Shown in pieces: positions 42,571 to 57,500 of a DNA stretch of 64,000 nucleotides (position 1 is the first letter of the stretch; every line of letters begins with the position of its first letter). The translations under genes and the position numbers were made by a program. Source of the stretch: Moringa oleifera (taxonomy: Eukaryota > Streptophyta > Magnoliopsida > Brassicales > Moringaceae); contig JAJFZO010000034.1 of the NCBI GenBank assembly GCA_021397835.1, positions 2,544,501-2,608,500 of the forward strand, in the 5' to 3' direction. Below the pieces are notes generated by a model. It ran no database searches, was not told the DNA's origin, and worked only from the letters and a program-made list of their open reading frames with translations.

Positions 42571-45500
42571 ATGGCTTCCCTGCAATTTCATTGTTGTCTT
42601 TCCTCTTTCTCAACCAAATTATACCACCACCGAAGAATCCCCAAAGTTTCCCGACGGTTTTCGTTTCCGCTTCCGGAGAAAGCTGGAGTTCTTACTTTCA
42701 GGGAACATTTAAGTGGTGGAGGTGCAGTGAATTCTGTTCCTTGCTTTTGCAAAGCGAATGTCGAAATCGAGAAAGTTTCGGCTGATGAAGAAGAGGAAAG
42801 GCCTCCGTTCAATATCAATCTTGCCGTTATCCTCGCTGGTTTCGCATTCGAAGCATACACAAGCCCTCATGTAATCCATTTTAGCCTTGGACAACGATTT
42901 TTTTTTTCATTCATTTTAAATTTAGTTTCATACCACTCGTTTGATTGCTCAGAAAATTGAGAACTGGAAAGGAAAATGGAGGTGTACTAACTGAGGACAA
43001 AAATGGAAAGAACGGAAATTGTCGCGAGAAAATTGATGGAAAGAAAAAATGAAGCCATTTCTTTCTCTTTATGCTTTTTCAGTAAAAAAAACAAAGAAAA
43101 AACTCTAATTTGTGACTGTAAGGTTTTGAAACTTTGGGAGACAAGAAAAAAGTTTCGGCCCAAAGTTTTGATTGATTTAGTTTTCAACTGTTTCATTTCT
43201 GGTGAATCTGTGTTTGGTAACTCGGAAGAGAAGATAAGGGAAAAAGATATTAGATTACAAGTCCTAGATTTCTAACCATTTGCAACAATGGGAGACAAAG
43301 AAAGAAAAGAAAACTTGTTGAGTTTAACCAAGCTGAGATCAACTTATAAGATTTGTAATTACATTTTTGGAACCAAGGAGCATGAGAATGAGTGAAAGAT
43401 CATTGTAAAGGTAGAGTGGCTTTTTCCTTTTCTTTGTAAGAAAAAGGGTTATTGAACTGGAACAATAGTGTGATGGTTCAGTGGCTCTTTGACCTGGATC
43501 TTTTCTTAAACAGTGTGTGGTATTTCAAATTGTTTGTGAAGTTATTTATATATGGCCCTTGACATGTAATAGTTCCTCAAATTGAAATGCTTTTGAGCGA
43601 ATAGAACATGAATATCTTGCTTGGTCTTTGAGGAACTACAAGGATCAAAAAAGGACTCCAGAGCTTTTTCATTCCTACGGTTTAGGCAGTATTCCATAAA
43701 CTAGAAGCAATTCGTAGTTGCCGTTTTTTTGCCGACTCCCTGTTAAAACATGTTCTCTTTTAGAGGGAAGGGGAAGGGGAGTTTCCAGAAGTTAAAGTGA
43801 GTGGCAACTGTGCTCAAGTTGCACTAATCTGATTATCAATATTTTTATTCAGGATAATATTGGAAAGCGGGAGGTTGATGTTGCAGATTGTAAGACAGTG
43901 TATCTTTCAGAGTATGCCATCATTTACTTTAACAGCTAATGCCTTATAAATTGCTGTTCCTTCTCTTGTGATTTCATGCACCTAGATTTTCCAGCTGCCA
44001 ATTATTGTTATGAGAAAATTAGGATTTAGGGTTTAGTAAACTGCACGATCATGCTATCAGCTGAAAAACTTTAACTATCTGTACAGGTCATTTGTACGGG
44101 AGATATATGATGGCCAATTATTTATAAAGTTAAAAAGGGGCTTCAATTTCCCTGCCATGGATCCATGGGTATATCTTTCTTCTTAGCCTTTCTGCTTGAA
44201 GGACCGCTGCCTTCCTAACCTGCTTTTATGTTTAGGTGAAATTTTGTTAGTGATCTGCTGGCTGTGTCACGTAATATAATGAGTCCTGTATCTTTGGTTG
44301 GTTCAGAACTACTACTTCACAAGTCTAAAAATTATCTGAAGAAACCCAAGTTCAGTCCTTTTATGTCATTTCATACTGTGAAACCAATTAGCAGGGAACA
44401 AGCGATCCATATGTGGTGATGCAGTTGGATGGTCAGGTTGCTAAAAGTAAGACTAAATGGGGGTAAGTTATTGGCTTTTGTTTTTATTTTTTTTCTAAGC
44501 AAATTTGTGTATGTTGAAATTCTTCATGCTTGTTAGCCACTCATTTCTGTAATCATTTTTTATATTGAAATTATATGAGTGTTCTATTATAAGTTTTCAA
44601 TTAAAAGATTGGATTTGGACTCATAAACTCTCTCTACCTAGGTTATGACTTGAGTTTGTTGGCAGAAAGTGGCATTCTCATGATAAGAGAGCCCAGTGAT
44701 GTGAAACTTTTTAAGCTGAGAACAATTTATGTTTTATGGTAGCTTTAGTGGGCATGTTACAAAGGCAAATCCAGACAAATATAACAAATGTAGATTGATC
44801 CTAACCTAAACTCCTGTCTAACAAATGTAAACAATCAAGAACCCAAAAGAATGGAAAAGAATGATAAAATGCAAGAACACGAACAATTTCTTAAGGTTCA
44901 GCCACAAATGTGACTTACCTTGACATTGAGCTCCACTTAGAATGATCTGGACATTTACAAAGTGTACAATGAGATATGCAAACTGTGAAGTTGCACAGTG
45001 GCGATAGCCAATATAGAGAAAGTAACCTAGAGATGCCAACCAAATCCCTTTACAAACCATTTCTCTCTCAAAAAACCCATTCTCACTTTCTCTCTCTTTT
45101 GATCTGATGAAGATGAATGAGAGTAGCTTTTATAAACCAATTGGTTGACGTAGGCAGGTCTTCCAATTATGTTAAAATGTGTAGCTACCCTTATAGTGGA
45201 GATTGTTGAAGACTGCATTTAAAATCGTGTTTCTTCATTCAACTGAATGGAATGACTTCTTTGGTGTAGTTTATAATGTTTAAAACCAACATTCTTTCCT
45301 TTTTATTGTGCTTGTTTAACCTTGTATTTGGAGTTTTATGAACTACAAGGGAAGGCACTCACTATGTCTCATTTCATGAACTTTTTTTTCCCCCAAGATA
45401 TGCTTGCTATATCATTTTATAAAAGTCTTCACGCAAGGTTATACGTGCCATTCAAAGTGATGGCGAAAGAATGCAGAGAAATTTGATATTTATATATTTG

Positions 45501-48500
45501 CTAAATTTTGCTGGGTTTAATAATAGCTATTACTTGTTATAATATTTTATGGGAAACTCCATCTCATGTCACTCATTTGCTTTGTGGTTTGGAAAATTTC
45601 TTTGAAATGTTCAATAGAGTACTGAGTCAGATATTTGCTCTGCATGCAATTGTCTTGCCTTATGGAACCAATACTATAGTAATTGAGAATTGGAAGCTGT
45701 CTCAATTGTGTTGTACATGTTTCATTCAGTTCATCCTTATTATGGGTGTCAAAACTTCATGGAACATCCCCTTTAATCTATTTGCATCTTAAGATTTACT
45801 GTATAGATTAAATTTCCATTAATGGCAGGACGAAAGAGCCAACATGGAATGAGGAGCTCACTTTTAATATCAAGCAGCCCCCAACGAAAAATCTTCAGGT
45901 CAATATCTGATACTCTTTAGCTGTTTTTTCATTATGGGAAGATTTTTTCAATAAATTCATGGTTCTAGTATTCATGTAATTCCATTCCTTTTAGCTTTTG
46001 TCGTAATAAAATTATGAAAGACTTATTATATTTGAAACTTTTTTTATTTTTATAGAAACACGTATAATTTTTAAGTATAAGATCCTGTGTAGAGTTAAGG
46101 AGTTCAATGAAATCCACAAATTCTTCAACATTTACAAAATCCATCCTTATCACTCATACTTCCAATATTCTAACCCATCTACCTCTGATCACAAAAAGAG
46201 GAGTTTTCCTCCTCTCAAGAGCTCTTCTATTTCTCTCATTTCACACTAGCCAAAACACCAAGATGGAATCCTTGCAGCCATTTTCCAATTGTTTTTTTGT
46301 CAGCTGCAGCCCTCCCCATGCACATAACTCAGATGCCATTGAACCAGCTACTGCCCAATTGTAACCCAACAATGCCATGACACTTTCCCACATCCGTCCT
46401 TGTACACCATAATAGTATGTGGTTGACAAATTCTGCCTTTTCCTTACACAGAAAACATCTCTTAACTAAATTATTTCCTCTCTTCTACAAATTGTCAATA
46501 GTTAAAGTTTTTCTCCAAGCTGCTTCCTAAGCATGAAATGCCAACTTTAATAACACTTAGTCCTTTCATATTGTCCTCCATGGCAGTAAGCGTTTTTGGC
46601 TTTGTACTTCTCAAATGAACATTATATCAAAAAATCATTGGCCCTTACTTAAGTCGGAGAGTAGCAACAGATCATTTGTTTTCTTTATGTGCTCAATGTG
46701 AATTCCTATCTAAGTAGCTCCTTGTCTGTCTAGTCCATTGGATGAATTGCCTCATATTGGTTAATTCATGCTTGAACTGACTCTTCAAGAGACCCAAGAC
46801 ATCTCTTCCACTGCTTGCAATTGTATGCCATTAAAGCATAATGCAAAGTACGTTCTTTGACCATTCTTTTCCTCTCAAACCAAGGTTTTACTTCCTCCTC
46901 TTTTAGATGCCCCATTATTTCTGTAAATCCTTAAAGCCTAACAGACAATATGTGCTCATCATTTACTTATGCATTGTGGTGTTTATCTTATCATCGACAT
47001 TTATCTGTGATTTAAGGTAGTTTCTGGTACCTGAATATGTTTTCTAGGACCGTTATGTGTGTCTGGCTTTGTATAGACCTAAAATATATCATGCTTGGTT
47101 GCAATTATAGTGTGGAGAACCATTGCAACTATTGGCTCTGGTTTTCAAGGAAAAGTATCCATTTTGTCACTACAACAATGATTTGAAGTATACTTGATCC
47201 AATAGGGAGTCGTCCTTGAGGTATGCCCAGTGACTTGGGAACTTCATTGAAAAATGATTTATGGACATGTCTTCTACTTAGTGGGTGTAGGAATCTTTTT
47301 GATAATGATCATTTTATTTATTTATATCCAGGGATATTGACCATGTTATTCAATCTAATAATTATCCTTGCAAGTTCAAGTGACTACATAAAAATGCTTT
47401 GCATAATTCTATGCCACTTGCAAGGCAAAAACTTATCATGTTACAAAATTGTTGTGATAATTTTTTGAAGGAATTAAATGGATTTAAGGTCAGAGGTCAG
47501 AATACTTTCTTCACATTTTGTTCGTAGAATGAAATAGAGGAGTGGATTTGTATTTTTTAGGGATAGAAAAAAAAGAGTAGAATAGAATAATTCCTATCAT
47601 GTTTGGTTTATTGAAATATAATAAAGTAAAAATTAGTTTTCATGTGTTTGGTTTATCAAAGAATGAGGTAGGAAGGTAATTGAAATAAGTTTAAAAGGCT
47701 AGTTTAATCTGTAACTAAAGTAATTAGTATTTTTTATAATTAAAATTTTAATTAAAATAATATTAATGAATAAATATTTTATAATAATAATTTATTATAA
47801 GAATAATATTAACTATTTAATATTTTAATAAAATTATTTTTATTCTTAAATATTAATATTATGAAAAATAATGTTAATATTAATTAATATTTTAATAATG
47901 ATAATATAATTATTTATGCTTTCTCTCTTTCTCTCTTTTCTTTGTAGATTTGCCAAAAAAAAAAAAAAAAAGAGAGAAAAGAGAAAGGTAAAGTTGTTAT
48001 AATTATGTATATATGGTAGTAATTTAACAAGTTTTTCAATGGCATACTAGGAATAAAAAAATTATAACTAATTCTTGTTTCCATGGAATATTTATTTCGA
48101 GTTTCACTTTGGAATTGTTATTTTGGGTTTTCGAGGAATAGGAGCCCATCAAAGAATTGCAATTTTTTGGTAAAAATGAACCAAACATTAGAAAAGTAAT
48201 TCCATTTGGAATAAGGTAGAAAAAGAATTTATATTCCTACGAACCAAACATGTAATTATTTTCTTTTCCCAAGGTGTTTCGTGTGGAGTTTCTCTGGAGT
48301 GTATGGCATGTTTAGATATGCTTTTGTCATGCCATTTTCTTGACATGTATGCATTTTCATGCTGAGTTAATTGTCTCTTGTTCAGATTATTGATTTGTCT
48401 AATAGTGTTTCTTCTCCCTTACAAAAACTTGAATTGAATTTTCTGTCACCATGCATAGGGTATCTTATTTTGCAGTATTGTCCTTGTGCAAAACATTGTT

Positions 48501-51500
48501 GCCTGGCTTGCTTTTTTCATTTTCTCTAAGCTTTTTCTGAATGGTTATGGCATCAGTTCCATGTATGATATAAGCCATCTATGCTCTTCAACATGTTTGT
48601 GCACACTTTATCCAACGGGTATGTTCTATTTATTTCTTTCATGTAGGGAGTCATGATACTTGATAGCAGCGCTTACACACTAGTTGTTGTCATATGATGA
48701 ATTTGAAAGTTGTTAATACTATTAACTACACCCATACTATGATGATCTATAACTATGACAGCAAATATAATAGCAGTCTATGATAGACCACTGCGGCAGT
48801 AGTAGTCCCCACTGATTGAAGAAGAAACTTGAGCTTATATCAAATTGATTACCCTTCTTACATTATATTTTTTGGTTGAAAAAGGAAAAATGATAATTGC
48901 TATCCAGAACGTGTAGATTTTGAGGAAAAGGAAATTGTATTTTTTGCTGAGCAAGTCAGGAGTGCAGCATCCATGATCTGTTACTAACCACCCATTTCAA
49001 CAAGCCTTTGCCACTTTGACCATTACCACAATTTGGCTTTGATTTCAATTTCAATTTTAATTTTTCATTTTGTATTTTTTAAGAGATGAACCGTAAGGAA
49101 CAATGAGGAAGTGGCTAGGATGAAAGGACATGCAAATGAAAGGATTGGAGATCTCTTTTTCCATCTTCTTGTTTGTTCTAAGAGGAAGGATATGGGAGAA
49201 GGCTAGAGCCTAAAAACAAGGATGCCAATCCTTTCAAGTTCCTTCCTTCCCAGCAACTTTTTCATAATAAATGAGGAATTGATGTGGATCCTCTTCTGTT
49301 TATTGTAATTTCCTTTCTCTGCTATTTCATTGGTACAAAATGAAACATTAAAGCATCCATGCTTTTCCAAGAGTTCGATGAATGCTTTTGTTTGCTCCAT
49401 CCATATTGTTTCACATTCTAATTACTGTTATCCACGTTTCATTATCATCAGGGGCATTATCGTTTACCCTTAATTTGTTGAAGGCATATACAAGGGGGTG
49501 CAGTTCAACTTGTATCATAAAAAGACATGAACTCTAAAAATAACATTCAGATGATGTGTTCATCTATTTGATTTCTCTGTACTGGCTTTCTTTAGAGTTT
49601 TGCTTTGAATCTTCTAATATGGTATCTGTCTTCAGATTGCAGCTTGGGATGCAAATCTTGTAACTCCACATAAGCGAATGGGGAATGTTGGCATTAGTCT
49701 GGAGCGACTATGTGATGGTAAGAATAAGTGAAACTCATGCATGACAGAGGCTTTTTGCGATTGATAAATAGTTGTGCTAAGAACCAAAAAAGAAAAAAAG
49801 GAAAAAAGTATTCCTTGTTGCTAGTTTGTAAGTGGGTTGGATCATACATCCTACTGTCAAGCAAGAGTCTTTGTATGCTAAAATCAAGCAAGCATATCAT
49901 TTTACTATTATACTTTAGTTGATGTATTGGCTACAAGTGTATCTTGTATGACTTGCATACTTTTCTGTTGTCAAAGTAATGGTCAGGTACTTAGCATTGA
50001 TTTTCGTTCCACAAGTAATGAGCTTACTGATTGAGTTTGGTATGCATATAGGATATGCAGTTTTTTGTCCTAAAAGTGCTTAGCGTTGATTTTTGTTCCA
50101 TAAGTAATGAACTTACTGATTGAGTTTGGTATGCATATAGGATAGACAGTTTTTTATCTTAAAGTGATCAATTAAAACATTTTCTTTCCTAGGGGACTTA
50201 CATGAGATGCTAGTGGAATTGGAAGGAATGGGAGGTGGTGGAAAGTTAGAGCTAGAGGTAAGTTTTTCTGGTGAAAGCAAATTTTGAATGTTGCAAAAAA
50301 AAAAAAAAAAATCAAGAAATTTCTTTATTGTTTATATTTTGGATAGAAAAGAATTTCATTCATAAAAGCACTAAGGCGGTCCTCCCAAGGTACAAAATAG
50401 GCCATCTAGAAGATAAAAATTCTTTAAATTCTATAGCCTATTTGGTCCACATAAAGAATGACCCATGGACCATAGAATTGAGGGTATGAAGCTGTCTATT
50501 GGACCTCTAGTCCATCAAAAACCATTATATTTCTTTCATTCCAGCCCCTTAAAACATGAACAATAGGAATAAGGAAAGTCCTAATGAACTTCCCTTGAGG
50601 CTTGAATCGTAGACCATGCCCATATATTAGCAAACATCTTAGCAACTATTCAAGTGATACCAGTGATAGACAAAGCCATCTCCAATGAATGTAGCAGGTA
50701 TGAACACTACAAAAGGAGATGAAAAATGTCACAACATTCTCTTTGGAAAGTTAACCTTGATTTACAAATATTTTCTCAATGATAAAAATCCTCATTGAAG
50801 AAGCTTCTGAAGCATTGAAAGCCATCTTAGGGGGTATAACTTTTTTTTTTTCAGATTTCTTTCTAGGAAATTTGCTTTCCCATCTCATGATTGCTCTAAA
50901 GAGCATCAAAATAACATTTCATTAACAAACACCTCATTCTTTCGAGCCTTTGATCAATTTGGCTTCCATGCACATGGAACCTTGCACCATACAACTTTGC
51001 AAGAACTTTCCAACACTTCTCTAATTGTTAACATCGCAAGTAAAGGTACATCTTATGCCACCTTGTCATTGTTCATGGAGAGCAATTACAAACTAAAACG
51101 TTCTTATTACAAGGTCGAGAAAAGGGTTGAAATAATTATGCCCCAAATGGTCATCTCTGCTCAAAGAATCATGCCAAAATAATATTGACTCAGCATTTCC
51201 ACCCAAGACCTCATAAAAAAGGGAAGATGTTATTTCAGAATTTTTTAGTCTATTTCCAAACAAGTCATAAGCTCTACCCCTTCCATTGAAATTTGCCCAT
51301 TATTCTCTAAAATTGAATTTGCCAACAGTCTCCCTCCATAATCTATTCTTCTTCACTATAAATAGCCATAACCATTTGTAGCGATTCTCCATATTTCTGA
51401 GAAACTTCATCGTTGAATAATATCCAACCTCCTAACTAAGCTACTAGGTATAAATTGAAAATCTTGCATGCTTTTTATTAGAGCTGACTTTCCACCGTTT

Positions 51501-54500
51501 GAAAGACAAATTTGTTTCCATTATATCAGTGCTTTCCTCGAACTTTCAATGGAAGGATTCCACACACTAGGCTCTTTGTTTTTGCCTACCCAAAAGTCAA
51601 GAAATGTTATTTGGAACTAATGTTGTTTTGCACCTTAGGGTAGGTCTAACAAACCATTGCCTCATCAGAACCTACTCATTCTTCCTCAAAATTATTTTCA
51701 TCCTAAATGCTATCTCAAAGCAAAAAAGAATGTAGCTAGCATCAATAATATATTCTTCCACTAAACCACAAAAGATAGTGGCACCATTGGCAAACAAAAG
51801 GAGAATAACTCCTATATCCTTCACTCCTACTTTGCATCCCTTAAAGTCTAACTCCATCTTAGCCAACATTTTGTTTAAGACGTACATAACAAGGAAGGAG
51901 AGGATCGGGGTCCCCTTGCTATAATCCTCTTAAAGCTTGGAAAAGGTGTTAGGACTTCTAGTAGTCAATATGTTGAAATATGCATTGAAAATATATTTCA
52001 TCATGTACTCACACCAAACCTTTCAATATTGGAATTTTGTTATTGTTAAAAGGAAGTTAGTCCTTGTGTGCAAAGAAATAATGATCTTTTCATGAATGGT
52101 AAGCCAAACTCTATAAGTGAGACATTAATTATAGAAATCTAACTGATGATGTATGAATTTGATCTTGTAAAGATCAAATGTTGACTTCCTCGAGAAAAAA
52201 AGAAATCTTGGCAGCACTTTTGAGCATTGGAAGTATGTTAAGATTACTAACTTCAAATGCCAATAGAAGGAACAAATAGAAATGTCTTTTTTGCGCTACA
52301 AAAATTTTACTGTTATAATTAACAACTTCTCAATTGTGTTGTTATCAATGTCCAACTATATTGAAAAATGTAAAGCATTTTTCGCTAGTTATGCTTTCAT
52401 ATTTGATGTAAATGGAGAAATGCCTACAAAAAACCTTTTTTTAATCAGAAACATGTGTATGTGTGGGGTATATATATAGCTATGAATGACACCAAAGAGG
52501 TGACTCCCATTTACGTGTATAGAAAAGCTATTAAGAGATAAGAAGTTCTATGAACTCCATAAATTCTTTCATTTACAAAATTTATCATTGGCACCCAAAC
52601 TGTCAATAAAGTACCTCATCTATCTTTACACACATATAAAAGTGTCATCTTATTTTTTTTCCATCCACACTGTCCAAAAGATTAACATTGGAGTCCTTGC
52701 TCTCATCTTGGCTTCAAGCATGTTTAGCCCTTCCCATGCAGGAAGCTTAGTTGTCCTTATCCAATCACCATTTAGATACACACCAAGAGCGCTAGAACAC
52801 TCTTCAAAATTCTTTGGGTCCAATTGTGCCATATGGTTAATCGATTATGCATGCTCTTTACAAAAGAAGCATCTATTGACCAAACTATTTCCTTACTTTT
52901 GCAAGTTGTTGGTAGTTAAAAGGTTTTCCCCATGCGGCTTCATATTATCCTCCATGTCAATGAACGTGTTTCTCTTTATAGTTGATTGTTGCTAATGATC
53001 CTGCATTAGTTTCATACTATGAATTGTTAACTTTTGTTTCTTTTCCACAACATGGACTCTATATATTTTTTCAAAAAATCAGCCAATTGTTACTCATCTC
53101 CTAGTTCTGTGCATCCATCTTGAGTCCCACATCATCATGCACCATCATGTAGTCACTTGCCCATATCTTCTTGTTAAAGGCTAAGTTTTAGACGGACAAA
53201 AATTCTTCCATTAGAGTTTTCTCACTATTCCATACATCATACCAAAAGCTAACAATGCAATCCCTTCTTACCTTAAAGCCCACCCAAGGCTTGAATTCAT
53301 CCCACCTTTTTTGGATTATCCTTCATACCCCTGTTTCATAAGCTTTCCTCCTTAATGTCGTGATCTAGCTCTCTTCGTTCTTCCCATATCTAGTCTCCAC
53401 CACCCTCGTCTACAAACACCTTTTCCCCTCATACATCTCCATAACAATTTTTCTAGAAGTGCTTTATTGAAAGACCGAATTAGATTTATGCCCAAAGCTT
53501 CCTCTTTCATTAGTGTCTGAACTACCTCTAATCGCACTAGATGATATTTGCATATGTTGCTTGTGTTGCCCCCTAAGAATTGTTTCTACTTTTACTCTAT
53601 TGTTGTAGCAATATCTCCTTGGAAATTTACTAGTTTTTGACAAAAAGCCCTCTTTTCCACATTGTTAGCTTTTTCTCAACGCTGTACATACCCTGTTTCC
53701 CATTGATTTGTACTTGTACTTTGCCCCCAATGCCAACCCTAGGTGCTACATAGGAAAGGTTCCTAACTTACAATCTAAAACCCTTGTCCACCCCATCCCA
53801 ATGGAATCAATCTATTCTTCCCCAAATTCATTCTCAAACTCGAGAATACTTCAAGACTAAGAAGAATACATCGCACATTCACAATTTGCTCCTCCTTGGT
53901 CCCATAAAGGAGGATGGTATCATTTGCAAAGAGTAAGTATGTTATCTCAATCACATTACCCTCCTTCCCCGCCCGAAATCACACGACAAGTTTACCTTGT
54001 ACTAATGCACTCATCATAGGATATGGAGCCTCTATAACAAAAAATGAGCAGAATGAGAGATAGTAGATCACCTTATTGCAACCCTCTAGATGCTTAGAAA
54101 AACTCTCTAGGTCCTCCATTCACTAATATCGAGAAAGATGCTATAAAAATGCATTTCTATTCATTGACACCATTTCTCCTCGTACACCACCCTCCTCAAC
54201 ATTTAAGCCGCAGAGCCTCATGCCAGATGATTATATGCTTTTTTTATATCCAATTGGCAAATAAGACTTTATCCTTTTCAAGTATCCTTTTTTTTTTGAG
54301 GTTCAGTTTTAGTTTAATATTTGAGTCTTGACTCTCCTTGTCTCTTTGTTCTTATATATTTAGCTATTTATTAATTTTCTTCTACTTTTGTCTTGATGAT
54401 TTGTCTCTTGTACTTAAGTTGTATATTGAGCTAGTATCCAATAAAATAGAGTTAGTGTAGGGAATTTTTCCTTCTTTAGGATGTCTAGGAACCACTTGCT

Positions 54501-57500
54501 GTTATTTGTGTTCGTGCAGCCTAGTTCTCTTTAGCTTTCCTTTTTGCCTGACTACTATTGGTTAAGTTTTCAAGTGGTAGGTGAGAAGGCTTGTGTTGAA
54601 AAATCTCTATCATATGTGTTTTGAAAACTTCAATCACATTTGCTCTGTTCTGGTATCAACTTTCACATTGTTGCCTCTACTTTACAAGTGCATCTCCTTA
54701 AGATGTGTTTTCATAGAGAGTACAAAGGTCATTGTCATGGCAGCAGGGTTGGTTAGATGAGTTACATTTGTTAAGCCTATATCCTAGTTCCTTAGGTAGA
54801 AGACTTTTTTACTCCTGTGAAAGATGTTTCAATGTGTTTTCATATTCTCCTTTGATTTTTCCCTTTCTTTGTTCTACGATTTAACACATGGCTTTTTAAT
54901 TGGGATGAAGGGGCAACTAGTGTATGTGCTTACCACTAGTGATATGCCATGAGGCTCTTTAAGTTCAAGGTAATGGTGCTGTCACTCTTCTATACATATT
55001 TCTTTTGATAGTGCTTTTTCTTGCTGATGATTTGTTTTTTAAATTGATATATATATTTATATTTATATATATTCATGAAATCCACTCATGTAGCTAATAA
55101 CTTCATTATAAATTAAATGCCATTTTTTCATTGATTTATTTGATGTTAATTGTAGTGACCCTGTGTTCTTTTGACTTCTTGTTACTTTGCAGGTGTTTAT
55201 TACCAAACTTGAATGGATGGAAGTGATGAAATCCCTAGAAAATAATGGTGAAGTATTCCTGGAAAAAGATAGTGTAATGCAAATAGATCCACAACATAAA
55301 TCATTAGTTTTGTCACCCAATAAAGGGCATATCTTGAGGCTGAAGGCTCTGATAGAAATCAAAAGGGCACTTGTGGATGAGAAATTTTCACAAAACCACC
55401 AGAGTGATTATCACACAAACATTTCTTAGTTGCTAAGACATAAATATTGTTATTTACTGTTACTATATGACTGTTTTTTCTTTTTGTAGTTTCAGTTAGA
55501 AGTTTCAATACACCTTTTTAATTTTGTCCCTCATGGTCCCTTTTTGGTTTGAATTAAAATGAGGTAAAGGAAATGAAGTCAGCCTTATGATTTATAAAAA
55601 ACAAAACGGTCTCAAATATTTGACTTGAAAAGCATTAGGTTTCTATTGGTTGAGTTTGGTTTCTCTGCTGGCCCACCAAATCCTGGATCTAAAACTGTCT
55701 CTATCAAACATGGTTCTAAAGCACAGAATTGTTAACATTTTCTGTTGTATTACATAGTAATATAAGGATTGATTGGGTTTCAGTTATGTAATTGGTTCTA
55801 GTTTTACCTATCAAGAAAGTAACATTTTATCGCAAGATGGAATTGCACCTATTTATCAGGTTTTCTTCTTGTCAAGCATAATTTATTCATACTTATATCC
55901 AGTGTATGCAATTCTTTTGAGTCTAGGTGTCAGGCTTGGACTGAATTGATTCTTAATAGGTTCATAAGGTAATGAGGTATTAATTACCACCCAATGTTTG
56001 TCAATCTTTTACTTGGAAGGTCATACCTGTTATGCAATTGCCCTTAACTGATTCAGAATGGGTCCTCCAAACTAGAGGACTATTTGTGAAATGATGGGTA
56101 CATTGGGCAAATATATTTATTGTTAAAGTTCTTTTTCTTGATGTTGTGTATCATCATTACTAGAGGTTTTGGTTCTGCCAAACTTAACTCTTAGGCTTGG
56201 TCCTTGGACATGTACATTTGCATGTGAAACTGATAATCGAGTACTGCTGTTGAACTGATAACTAAATTCTTACTGTTTTAACATTTTAGGAACTTCTTTC
56301 TTCTATGTTAACTTCCACTATACTCGTTGGTGATATTATTCCTAATTGTTCATGTTCAATGATAAATTTGTTGGCACTTAAAACCAGTGAAATTTACATC
56401 TTTGGCAGGTATCATGTTTGTATATCTTTGGAAGGGGCATCTTTCCTCTCATAGTTTGTTTATATCAGTCATGCTTGCTAACATAAGATTTCAGGTTAAA
56501 TATAAGAGTTTCAATGAACTTGATGAAGAAAAGAAGTGGTGGAGGATCCCTTTTATTTCAGAATTGCTTCAGAGGAATGGCTTTGAATCTGCAGTAAAAT
56601 CATTAGTTGGCTCTGAGAGTGTACCAGCACGTCAATTTGTTGAGTATGCTTTTGGGCAGTTGAAGTCATTCAATGATTCTAACATTTGGAAGGATCGCCT
56701 TTTAAGCAGCAATAAGGATGAGAGTGAAGGTGTTGGGAAATCCAGCAATGCTGTTGTTGCATCAGATTTGCCTTCGCAGGTGGAGAGTAGTTCAGAAACC
56801 ACATTGAATTGCGGAAACAGCATTGAAAAAAGCAGTTCAGAGGAGTTTCAAAGTGATAATGAAGGCATGGCTAATGGACGTCCCTCTGAACTAATGCCTC
56901 AAGTTGATGAAACCATGCAATCAGACCAACATTTTTGGAAGAATTTTGCTGACGTTGTCAATCAAAAGGTTGTTCAGAAACTTGATCTACCTGTTCCCAA
57001 TAAATTTAAATGGGATGGGCTTCACTTATTGAACAGAATTGGGCTCCAGTCCAGAAAGATTGCAGAAGCAGGTTACATTGAATCAGGGCTTGCAACTCCT
57101 GGTGATCAGGATGTTGATAATGATAAAGCAGATGAGCCAGCCACTATTAGCGGTATCCAATCTTCACTTCCAGACATGAAGAAGGCAAGGCAGGATTTGT
57201 TGAGGCAAACTGATTCTGTTTTAGGAGCCTTAATGGTTTTAACTGCAGCAATTCCTCAATTAAACAAGGAAGCACTTACTATAAGAAAGAGGGAAACAAA
57301 AGGACACAATGCTAGCAAACTAGAAGGTGATATCTCCAGGTACTCTGGAAATGAGAGGCTTCCTGGCACAATGGATGGTTCAGTATTGGATGCAAAGAAG
57401 GCTGAAGAGATGAAAACACTCTTTTCAACAGCAGAAAGTGCCATGGAAGCTTGGGCAATGCTTGCCACTTCACTAGGTCATCCGAGTTTTATCAAGTCTG

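Noticed and set aside
43003..43275. Forward frame of 90 codons in lipase intron 1
   Set aside because: Lys/Phe-rich, with no splice partners or recognised content; consistent with chance in AT-rich DNA.
46080..54330. A full-length, potentially active L1 element
   Set aside because: All RT and zf-RVT pieces carry stops, frameshifts or changed catalytic Asp residues, and the 5' portions are absent.
56387..56494. Upstream extension of the long lipase frame starting MKFTSLAG
   Set aside because: It is intron read-through. Exon 8 begins at 56495 after TTTCAG, where the phase and the VKYKSFNEL sequence continue from exon 7.
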